Notes under the pieces: generated by a model
What the model was told of the DNA's origin: nothing
The model's database searches: none
What the model saw: only the letters and a program-made list of their open reading frames with translations
Assembly: GCA_016795465.1 (NCBI GenBank)
Contig: JAEUHK010000019.1
Coordinates: 1-64,000 of the forward strand
Reading direction: 5' to 3'
DNA: 64,000 nt
Source of the DNA: Verrucomicrobiaceae bacterium
Lineage (GTDB): Bacteria; Verrucomicrobiota; Verrucomicrobiia; Verrucomicrobiales; Verrucomicrobiaceae
Program-made: the position numbers and the translations under genes
In this document: piece by piece, positions 23,301-35,300 of the stretch
Layout: the number at the start of each line of letters is the position of its first letter
Numbering within the stretch: position 1 is the stretch's first letter

Positions 23301-26300
23301 ACACGCTTACTGTCACCTGCCCGATCATCTCGATCTCGCCGGCCACGCTTTCCAATGGTGTCCAATACGCTGCCTACAGCGCCACCTTGAGCGCCAGTGG
23401 GGGCAATCCGGCCTACACCTGGTCTCTCGAAAGCGGCACGCTGCCCGCAGGTCTCACGCTGAGCACCGGCGGCATCATCAGCGGCACGCCCACCGTGGCT
23501 CCGGGCACCTACAGCTTCCGCGTGAAAGCCACCGACAGCCAAGGATGCACGGCCTCGCGTGACTTGAGCATCACCTTCACCTGCCCGGTCGTCGTCATCA
23601 CGCCCGCCACGCTGCCGAATGCCACTGCCACTTCCGCCTACAATCAGCAGCTCTCTGCCGCGGGCGGCACCGGTCCGTATGCATGGTCGCTCGCCTCCGG
23701 TGCGCTGCCTTCTGGCATCACCCTCAGCGGTGGTGGCCTGCTCAGCGGCTCCACCAATGCCGTCGGAGCGTTCAACTTCTCCGTGCGTGCCACCGATGTG
23801 AACGGCTGCTCTGCCATCATGCCGCTGGTGCTCGCCGCGGACTGCCCGCCGATCTCCATCACGCCTGCCACCATCCCGGTGGGCATCGTCGGCACGGCTT
23901 ATAATCAACAGCTCACCGCCACCGGCGGCGTGGGCAGCTACACCTGGGCACGCACGGGTGGTGCCTTCCCCACCGGCATGTCCATCTCCACCAGCGGCCT
24001 CATCAGCGGCACGCCGACGAGCACGCCTGGCAATTACAGCGTCACCATCACGGCCACGGACTCGAACAACTGCCCCGCGAGCATCACCTATGTGCTCTCG
24101 CTTGTCTGCCCCACGATCACGATTTCGCCGACGACACCCGCTGGCGGCACCGTGGGCGTTTCCTACAGCGTGAACCTGAACGCCAGCGGCGGCACCGCGC
24201 CTTACACCTGGAGTGTTCCGACTGGTTCGCCCCCAGCTGGCCTGGCGCTGAGCCCGTCTGGCACGCTGAGCGGCACACCGCTGGCGGCTGGTACCTTCAC
24301 CTTCACCGCACAGGCACGTGATGCCTACACCTGCACCGGCAGCGCTACCATCACCGTGACCGTGACCTGCCCCACGCTGGTGCTTTCACCTGAAGAACTG
24401 CCCTGGGGAGTCAAAGGCGTGGCCTACAGCCGTCAGGTGACCTCCACGGGCGGTGTCGGCCCTTACACCTACAATGTCACCGCCGGCACGCTGCCACCCG
24501 GTTTGAGCCTGAACACCGCCAACGGCACCATCTCCGGCACGCCCACCACCACTGGCAGCTATGCCTTCACCATGCGCTCGCAGGACACCGCAGGCTGTTC
24601 CGGCACGCGTGACTACATCATCGACATCTACGGCATCAAGATCGGTGACACCGTGTGGAACGACATCAACCAGGACGGTGTCATCGATGTGGGCGAGCCG
24701 GGCATTCCCAATATCACGCTTCAGCTCTTCTCCACCGCGGACTCCGTCGTGAACAATGGCGACGACGTCTCCATCACCACGCAGACCACGAACGCGAACG
24801 GCAACTACCTCTTCACCGATCTCGCGCCCGGCAAATACTACGTCAAGATCACACCGCCGACCGTGCTGCCCTACTCCTCCGGTCCGCAGGTGAACGCGGA
24901 CAACCGCGTCGATGCCGACAACAACGGCATCCAGCCCTCCGGCAAGAACACCAGCACCTACAGCCCCATCATCACGCTCGCCGTGCCGACGATGCCTGCA
25001 TCTTCGGTGGCCTCGAACAAGCTCGCCGCCTCCAACAGCGTGGCCTCGAACAACCTCGCACCGGCTCCTTCCGGCAGCGGTGCCATCCTGCCGCCCACCG
25101 ATCTCGGTGACAACCTCACCATCGACTTCGGCTACCGCGAGGTGCCGAACCAGATCAACAACATCCTCGAATACGATCTCAACACGCCCTCCGGCGGCCT
25201 TCCTGCTCCACCGAGCTTCAAGAACCCCTGCGTGGTCAACGCGGCCAAATTGCAGATCGAGGATGATATGAACGGCCTCACGGACATCAGCGAGCCTGCG
25301 ACGAACGGCCCCATCCGCGGTGGTTCGCTCTCCCGCCGCATGCGTGAATGGGATGCCAGCTACGACACCGCCTACGATGGCGTCCCCACCGATCTCATCC
25401 AGCGTCGTGACAGCTTGTGGACACGCTTCTACATGGACCCGACCGCCACGGGCAACATCGGCAAGCTCGTCTTCGACGTCTTCCGCGTGGGCTCCACCTC
25501 GCCTGTGAGCGGCAAGGCCTTCCTCTCATGGAATGACGGCGGCACGGTGCGCACCGCCACCACCAGCACCTTCCAGCTCACTGCCACCGGCTCGTGGTAT
25601 TCCATGAATCTCACCTGGAACAACTTCATCAATGGCGCCACCGCCCTGCCCACCGGCTCGCAGCTCGCGTCGAAGTCCTTCCTCCTCGAAATCTACCTCT
25701 GGGGCGGTGACGGCACTGGCTTCATCGACCTCGACAACATCCTCCTCGAAGGAAACGCCACCTGTGCTCCACCCACGCTTTCCATCGGTGACTACGTCTT
25801 CGCGGATACCAACTGCAACGGCATCAAAAATCCCCGTGAGCCCGGCCTGCCCGGCCTCACCGTTGAACTGTGGCGTCCGGGTGCGGACAACCTTCCTGAC
25901 ACGGGTGACGACCAGCCCGTGAGCACGACACAGACGGACGCGAACGGCTATTACCTCTTCTTCGGCCTCCCGGCGGGCCAGTATTACGTCAAGATACCGA
26001 CACCGAGCTCCGAGTGGCCGTATGCCACCACGGCGGTGAATCTCGACAACGGCGTCGATAACGACAGCAACGGCATCCAGAGCGGTGGCATGGGCGGTCC
26101 GGTGCGCAGTCCGGTCATCACACTCACGCTGAATGCCGAGCCGGGGAATCTCGCCACCGGCGGCACGAACCAGGAGATGAGCATCGACTTCGGCTTCTGC
26201 GCCTCGCTCGTGCTCGGAAACCTCGTCTTCAGCGATTTGAACAACAACGGCATCTTCAATGCCGGTGAAACGGGTGTCGAAGGTGCGCAGGTCGAGCTCT

Positions 26301-29300
26301 TCCGTTCCACCAACAGCACCGTGAACGACGCCGATGATGTCAAAGTGGGCACCACCTTCACCACCGGTGCCGATGGTCTCTACAGCTTCGCCGGCCTGTC
26401 CGCGGGCCGCTACTACATCAAGCTCACCCCGCCCATCACTCATCCGCGCCGCAGCTCCACCAGCAGCAATGCGGACAACGGCATCGACAACGATAACAAC
26501 GGCGTGAGCCAGTCCGCCACCTTTGCGCCGATCTACTCTCCGATGATCACGCTCTCGGCCCTCACGGAGCCCGGGAACCTCGTGGCCCCCTTCGGCGGCA
26601 ACACGGACAACACCCTCGACTTCGGCCTGCGCCCCACCTTCAACAGCATCGGCAACCTCGTTTACAAGGATGCGAACGCCAACGGCCGCTATGACAGCGG
26701 CGAGGGCATCGGCGGCGTGCGTGTGGAGCTCTACAACAGCAGCGGCGTCTTCGTCACCAGCACCACCACGAGCACCAGCAGCTCCACTCGCGGTCGTTAC
26801 ATCTTCTCGAATGTGCTTCCGGGCGGCTACTACGTCCGCATTCCCGCCTCCGAGTTTGGCGTGGGCAAGGCGTTGGTGAACACGATCTCCATTTCACCTG
26901 CTCTCCCGGTCGATGACGGCCTCGATGACAACGTCGATGGCAATGACAACGGCATCGACAATGCCCAGCCATCCCTCAACGGCATCACCAGCGCCCTCAT
27001 CACGGTCTCTGACTCCGCCGAGCCTCTCAACGCGGGCTCTGAAACTGGTGCCTTCAACACCCTCGACGACGCGGATGACAACAACGGGGACATGACGGTC
27101 GATTTCGGCTTCAAGGCCAGCGGCCCGAGCGCCACGGGTTGCTACAACTTCGTCATCGCAGACACCGACCTGGATGGTGCGCTGCTCCCCGCCGTGGCCG
27201 ACTGGACACCTGACCAGCCTTACGACTTCAACTACGCGGCGAACATCGCGCACGTCAGCAACTTCGATCTCACCTATGACGCCGCTTTGAGCCGCCTGAA
27301 GCTCGATGCCACCTTCCAGCAGATGTCCGGCAAGAAGGTGGACAGCTTCTGTCTGCTCGTGAGCACGGGCCCGAACCCGCGTGATGGCAACCACGCCATT
27401 CTCTACTTCGACGGCTTCAATCGCGCCGCGCCGCAGATCACGCTTTACCGTTTCGATACCACGCTGGGCGGCGGAAGCTGGCAGACGGCCTCGAACATCC
27501 TCCTCTCCACCGCGCCTGGCAGCACCACCGCCGCCGATGTGCTGCAAATGAGCGTGAGCGAGTCCGGTGTGCCCGTGCGCTTCCAGTTCACCATCGACAT
27601 GAGCCGCGTGAACAATGGCGCGAACTGGACCGGCATCGGCGTGGACCAGCTCCTGTGGGAAGGCATGCTCTTCGGTGACAATGCCGGCATCAGCCTGCGC
27701 ACCGTGGATCTCGACTCCGCACCCGCTTACAATGCCTCCGGTGCTCTCACCGCCTACTCCTACACGCCATCGAGCGCCACGGAGGGCAGCTTCGACACCG
27801 ATCCATCCGGCGTCTTCGTCATCGTCACGCAGTCCTGCCCCATCTCGCCATGGGTGAGCATCGGCAACCTCGTGTGGGCTGACACCGACCTCGACGGCAT
27901 CAAGGATGCAAGCGAGGCCGGCATCCCGAACATGACGGTGCAGCTCTTCAATCCGGGCAGTGACAATGCCATCGGCGGCACCGGCAGCGCCGCGGATACG
28001 CAGGTGGGAGCCTCCATCCTCACCTCGAGCACTGGTGCGTATCAGTTCCCGAACCTCGTGCCCGGGAAGTACTTCGTCCGTGTCACTCCAAATGCCACCT
28101 ACCCGGCCACTGGCGGCAATGTCGTCACCAGCGACAACGGCATCGACAACGACAACAACGGCTCGCAGCCCGGCGGTGTGAACACGAGCATCAACAGCCC
28201 CGTCATCGACCTCGCGGTGAATTCGGAACCTGATGCGCTGGTGGATGGTGATGGTCGCAGTGCAGACTCCACCGTCGATTTCGGCCTCTTCACCGGCTTC
28301 ACCGTAGGTGACGTCGTCTGGAATGATGCCAACAACAACGGCCTGCGTGACAGCGGCACGGAGCAGACCAGCGGCGGCATCACCGGGGTGCAGGTCGAGC
28401 TCATGAATCCAGGCGCGGACAATGCTGTCGGCGGCTCCGCGGCGAATGCGGACAGCATCCTGCAAACCACCTCCACCGCCTCCGGCGGGGCTTACAGCTT
28501 CCGCGTTTACACGCCGGGCAATTATTACGTCCGCATCACGCCGACCACCTCTTTCCCGCTCGTCTCCGGCACCGTGGTGACGACGGACAATGGCGTGAAC
28601 AACGACAACAACGGCTCGCAGCCCAACGGCGCGGGCACCGATGTGCATTCGATGGTCTTTACCCTCACGCCCGCGAACGAGCCGGGCTCCACGGGCACCT
28701 CCAACAGCGAAACAACCATCGACTTCGGCCTCCGCGCCTGCCCGGTGATCACCATTTCGCCCGCCACGCTGGCCGATGGCATGCGCGGCACCAGTTACAG
28801 CGCCACCTTCACCGCCCTCGGCGGGAACTCGCCCTACACCTGGAGCATCGTGAGCGGCACGCTGCCCACGGGCCTGAGCCTCAGCACTGCCGGAGTGCTC
28901 AGCGGCACGCTGAATGACACACCGGGTGTTTACAGCTTCACCGTGCGTGCGCGTGACTCCTCCAATTGCTCCGCCACGCAGGCCATGACGCTGCGTATCA
29001 CCTGCCCGGTGCTCTCGCTCTCACCCACGTCGCTCACGGCCACGCAGCAGGGCAGCGTGTTCTCGCAGACCTTCACCGCCAGCGGCGGCACCGCGCCTTA
29101 CACCTACTCGCGTCCGAGCGGAGCCTTCCCGGCTGGTTTGACCCTCAGCACCGGCGGCGTGCTCAGCGGCACCATCACCGGAGTCCCGGCCACCTATGTC
29201 TTCACCATCCGCGCCACCGATGTGAATGGCTGCGTGGTCGATCAGGCTTTCAACTGGCCCATCACCTGCCCCACGGTGACCATCGGCCCGGCAAGCATCC

Positions 29301-32300
29301 CGGCGGCCACGCAATACAGCGCCTATGCCGCGCAGACCTTCACCGCCAGCGGAGCGAATGTGCCCGTGACATGGAGCTACACCGGCACGCTGCCCGCAGG
29401 CATGACCTTCAGCGCTGGCGGCATCCTCAGCGGCACGCCGACGAGTTCGCCGGGCACTTACAACATCACCGTCACCGCCACGGACAACGCGGGCTGCGTG
29501 AACACCAAGGTGGTGCCCATCGTGGTGAACTGCCCGTCCATCGCCATCACGGCCCCGGTCTTCCCCGCCGGCACCAAGAACGTGCTCTATCCCTCGCAGC
29601 AGCTCTCCGCCACTGGCGGCACCGCGCCATATCAGTGGACGATTGCCAGTGGCTCACTGCCTCCAGGCCTCAGCCTGAGCAACAGCGGCCTGATCAGCGG
29701 CACCATCACTGCCGCGCCCGCCACTTATAGCTTCACCGTGCGTGCCACCGATGCCGTGAACTGCTCCTCCACGAGTGCTTTGAGTATCACCGTGGCCTGC
29801 GCCGCCATGACCATCGGACCCGCATCGCTGCCGAATGCCACTCAGTATGCCGCCTACAGTCAAAACCTCTCCGTCAGCGGTGGCACCGCGCCTTACACCT
29901 GGACAGTGGCCTCCGGTCTGCTGCCTGGCGGTCTCACCCTGAGCAGCGGCGGCATCATCAGCGGCACGCCGCTCGGCCTCGGCAGCGCCACGGTGGACAT
30001 CCGGGCAACCGATGCGGACGGCTGCGCCAAAGTGCAGCGCTACACGCTCGCGGTAGATTGCCCGCCGATCACCATCACGCCGAGCACGCTGACGAACGCG
30101 GCGCGGAACACGCCTTACTCGACGCAGCTCATCGCCAGCGGCGGCACGCCGGGCTATCGCTTCAATGTGCAAAGCGGCTCGCTGCCCACAGGCCTCACGC
30201 TTTCCACCGGCGGTCTGCTCAGCGGCACCATCACCGCCGCGCCGGGCAGCTACTCCTTCACCATCCGTGCGCTCGATTTGAATGACTGCCCCGGCACGCA
30301 GCCCTTCACCCTGCTGGTTATCTGCCCCGGCATGAGCATCACGCCGCCCTCCCTCACGAATGCCACGGTGGGCACCGCCTACTCGCAGGCCCTCAGCGCC
30401 AGCGGCGGCACGGCACCGTATGTTTGGAGCGTGATCACCGGTGCCTTGCCAAATGGCCTCTCGCTCAGCACCAATGGCATCCTCAGCGGCACGCCCACGC
30501 AGGCAACCACCGCCACCTTCACCATCGAGGCGCGTGATGCCTTCAACTGCGCCGTCACCCAGCTCTACTCGCTCGTGGTGAACTGCCCTGCCATCACCGT
30601 CACACCTGCCACGCTGCCAAACGGCTATCTCTCCGCCGCTTACAGCCAGCAGCTCACGGCCACTGGCGGCACTGGCCCCTACACGTGGCAGATCATCGCC
30701 GGTTCGCCGCCTGCGGGCCTCTCGATGAACTCCAGCGGCCTCATCTCCGGCACGCCCGCCGCTTACGGCACCGGGAACTTCACCGTCCGCGTCACGGATG
30801 CCTACAACTGCACGGCGAACCAGAGCTACTCCATCCTCATCAAGGGCCTCAGCCTCGGTGACATGGTCTTCGACGATGCGAACTACAACGGCTACCACGA
30901 CAACGACGAGCCCGGCGTCAAAGACGTGACCGTGGAGCTTTGGGACCCCGGTGCGGACAACGCCGTCGGCGGCAGCGGTCCGAATTCGGACCTCCTCATC
31001 ACCTCGATGACCACCGGTGCGCTCGGCCAGTATCACTTCAACAACCTCCAGCCCGGCCATTATTACGTCCGCGTGCTCCCGCCGACGAATCTGCGCATCC
31101 AGGGTGCGAATCCTGTGAACGCCGACAACGGCACCGATCGCGACAACAACGGCGTTTCCCAGCCAGGCGGACCTGGAACGGTCATTTACACCCCGGTGGT
31201 GCAGCTCACCACCAGTGGCGAGACCACCGCCGAGGACGGTGACAACGACACGGACTTCACGCTCGATGTGGGTCTCTTCCGCGGCATGACGCTGGGCAAT
31301 CTCGTGTGGCAGGACACGGACGACGACGGCATCAAGGACGCTGGCGAGACTGGCCTCAACGCTGTGGCCGTGGAAGTCTGGAATGCCGGTGCGGATGGCA
31401 AGGTCGGCGGCACGGATGATGTGCTGCTGCAAAGCACCACGACAGCCTCCGGCGGCTTGTACTCCTTCAATGACCTGCCGCCGGTCACCGTGTATGTGCG
31501 CCTCCCTGCTCCTCCGGCCGCCGCGCCGCTCTCCAGCAGCGCCACCAACTTGAGCGACAACGGTGTCGATAACGACGACAACGGCATCCAGATCAGCGGT
31601 GGGGCCATTTACAGCCCGATTGTGACTCTCTCGCCTGCGAACGAGCCCGGCACCGGCGGTGGAACGTATGTCGAAAACACCATCGACTTCGGTCTTCAGC
31701 CCATCACGCCCACGATCTACGTCTCAGCCACGCAGGATGACAGCATCCAGGTCTTCGATTCCGCCTCCGGTCTCTACAAGGGCAACCTCGTGAACACCTT
31801 CGGCAGCAGTCACAGCCAGGGCAATGGTGACTGGGGTGATGTGCCTTACTGCATCGAGCTCGGCCCGGATGGAAACTGGTATGCCGCGCACTATGGCGCC
31901 AGCAACCTGCGCAAAATCTCCCCTTCCGGCACGGATCTAGGCACCGTGCTGAACAACAGCGTGGCCTCCGTCTCTTGGATCGCCACCTTTGCCATCGGCC
32001 CCGATGGAAACTTCTACGTCGTCGATGTGAATGGAAACCGCGTTGTGCGCTTCCAGGGCCCCGGTGGAGCCTCGCCCGGCTCTCCGATGGGCATCGCGCC
32101 TTACACCTTCATCAGCCAGACGGGCATCCTCGACATCAATTTCGGCCCGGATGGCAACATCTACCTGGTTGTCCAGACCGGCGGCACGCGTGAGATCCGC
32201 CGCCACAGCGCCACCACAGGAGCCTTCATCAATTCCATCGTCACCGACAACCAGATCGTCTCCATGGTGCCCGGCGGCCAGCCCATCGCCCTCATCTCGG

Positions 32301-35300
32301 GCATCGACATCCACGATTCCACTCTCTACGGCGTGAACCGTGCGGACGGCGAAATCTTCCGCATTGACCTCGCCGATCCTGCCGCTCCTGGCCTGCCGGA
32401 ACTCGTCGCCACCATTTCCAGTGCTGGCAAAGGCTTCGTCGAGACCTCCGATGTCACCTTCAACCCGGGTGACGGCCGTCTTTACATCTCCGGCTTCAAT
32501 TGGGGCAAGCCGGTCGTCGGCGGCGGCACCTTCACCAGCGGCTCGCTCGTGCGTGTGAACCCCGCCGGGGCACCGAACGGCACCGTCGATGTCTTTGAAG
32601 TGCCCATTCCGACACCTCCTGGTCCGAACAATGAAATCTGGCCCGGACCGCGTGATGTGGCCATCGGCAAGCCGCTGGCTCCGCTCGCCAACTCCGTGGC
32701 CATCGGCTCCGTCGTCTGGAATGACACGGACGCGGACGGCATCCAGGACGCTGATGAGGCCGGCATCCCCGGTGTGAAGGTCGAGCTCTGGCGTGATGCC
32801 AATGGCATCAGCGGAGATGGTGCCGAGGCGCTCATTGGCTGGACCTTCACGAACTCTGGCGGCTTCTACTACTTCTCAGGCCAGGCACCGGGCGTTTACC
32901 AGGTGAAGATTCCCGTGTCGAACTTTGCCACCGGCCAGCCGCTCGCCGGCAGTGGCAACAGCAGCCCCATCACCGTCAACACGGACAATCAAACCGATGG
33001 TGATGACAACGGCAGCCAGCCCAGCGGCAGCAAGACCGTCGTCTTCAGCCCGCTCATCACCCTCTCGCCTGGCACCGAGCCCACAGGCAACGGCACCTCC
33101 GGCACGGAACTGCGCCTCGGCGGCGAGCTCGATGATTACACCGTGGATGCGAATGGGGACATGACTGTCGATTTCGGCTTTGTGGAGCCCGGGAACATGG
33201 CCATCGGCAACCTTGTCTTCAATGACGCGAACGGAAACGGCCGCTTCGACAACGGTGAAGGCGTGAGCGATGCCACTGTCGAGCTCTACCAATGGGGTGC
33301 GGTGCCCGGCACGGACCTGCCGTATGCCAGCACGGTCACTGATGGCGGCGGCCGCTACCTCTTCTCGAACCTCTTCCAAGGCCCCTACTTCGTGCACCTG
33401 CCCGCTTCGCAGTTCACGAATCTCGGAGACCTGCGCGGCCTCTACTCCCTGCCTGGCACCTCCGCGGGCGATGACAACGTGGGTGAGGATGGCGTGGACA
33501 GCACCACCCCATGGGTCACCGGCATCTCCTCCGGCCGTGTGAGCCTCGTGCGCAACAACGCCCCGCTGAACTCGGGCATCGAGACCGGCTTTGAATACAC
33601 CACGGACGACGCCGATGACAAGAACACGGACCTCACCGTGGACCTCGGCCTCTTCCGCCCTGTCGCCGTGGGCAACCTCGTCTTTGGTGATGCGAACTCG
33701 AACGGCACCTACGATGCGGGCGAGGGCATCAGCGGCGTGCGTGTCGAGCTCTACAAAGATACTCAGGTCCCCGGCGTGGATGCTCCGCAGACTTATGCCA
33801 CCACCGATGCCGCCGGCCGCTACTTCTTCGACTACCTGCTCGCGGGCAATTTCATCCTGCACATTCCCAAGTCCCAGTTCCTCAACAACAAGCCTCTCTT
33901 CCAGCGCATCTCGATCAACGAAGGTCTCTCCGGTGACGATGATGTGGGCGAGGACGGCATCAACGACGGTGATCCTTCCCTCAATGGTGTGTCCTCCCTC
34001 GTCGTCTCGCTCTATCCGGGCTCCTCTCCCACCTCGGACACAGGTGAGACGGGCTATGAGGCCTCCACGGATGATCAAAACGATGCTGCCATCGACCTCA
34101 CCGTGGACTTCGGCTTCCAGACACCCGTCGGCCTGGGCAACCTCGTTTACTTTGACTCGAATGGAAACGGCACCGCCGATCCCGGCGAGGGCGTCGATGG
34201 CGTGACTGTGGAGCTTTACCGCTCCGATCAGACGCCGGGCAGCGCCGTGCCGATCTTCACGCAGACCACCGCGGGTGGCGGCCGATACTTCTTCGATGCC
34301 CTGGCGGCGGGTGAATACATCGTTCACGTTCCGAAGGCCATGTTCGAGCCTGCCGGGCCGCTCGCCGGGCTGCAATCCGTCGTCGGAGCCTCTTCCTCCT
34401 CCATTGATGACAACACCTCCGGCAATGACAACGGCATCGATTCTGGTGCTCCGCAGCTCGAAGGCATCAGCTCCGCGGTCGTGGTGCTCGCCGTGAACGC
34501 TGAACCGAAGGAGAACGGCGGTGAGACCGGCACGGACAAGGACATGGATGCCTATGACGATGACAACTTCGACCTCACGATCGACTTTGGCTTCACCACC
34601 GCGAATCCGAACGCCGTGGGCCTCGGCAACCTCGTGTGGCGTGATCTCAACGGCAGCGGCGGCTATGACGCGGGTGAAGGTGTGGACGGTGTGACCGTGC
34701 AGCTCTTCCCCGGTGCCGCTGATCCGCTGGCCTCCTCCCCGCTCGCGCAGACGGTCACCAGCGGCGGCGGCGTGTACTACTTCGCGAACCTCTCGGAAGG
34801 CTCCTACAAGGTCTTCATCCCGGCCTCGCAGTTCGCCGCCGGCAAGCCGCTCGCAGGCTGGACCTCGATGCCGGGTGATGGAGCGGACAATCAAAGTGAT
34901 GACAACACCTTCGGCGGTGGTGACAACGGCATCGACGGCGCTGATCCGGCCTCCTTTGGCGTCGCTTCTGTGGCCATCGACCTGCTGCCAGGTGATGAAC
35001 CTCTCAACTCCTTCGCGGAGACCGGAGCCTTCGCCTGGTATGATGACTTCAACGACGACAACGCCGACCTGACGGTGGACTTTGGCTTCTACCGCTCCGT
35101 GGCCGTGGGGAACGTGATCTTCAAGGACGCCAACTACAATGGCATCTTTGACGCTGGTGAAGGCGTGACCGAGCCGGTCACCGTCGAGCTCTACGAATCC
35201 ACCGCCGTGCTGCCCTTTGATGCGCCGGTGGCGACGGTCGAGACCGGCGAGGCCGGCTCCTATCTCTTCAGCGGGCTGAACCCCGGCAGCTACTACATCC

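Noticed and set aside
21518-23908. 796-codon minus-strand open frame across Ig array 2
   Set aside because: Its translation is Arg/Gly/Ala/His-rich and periodic, mirroring the Ig repeats on the plus strand. It is a shadow of the true gene.
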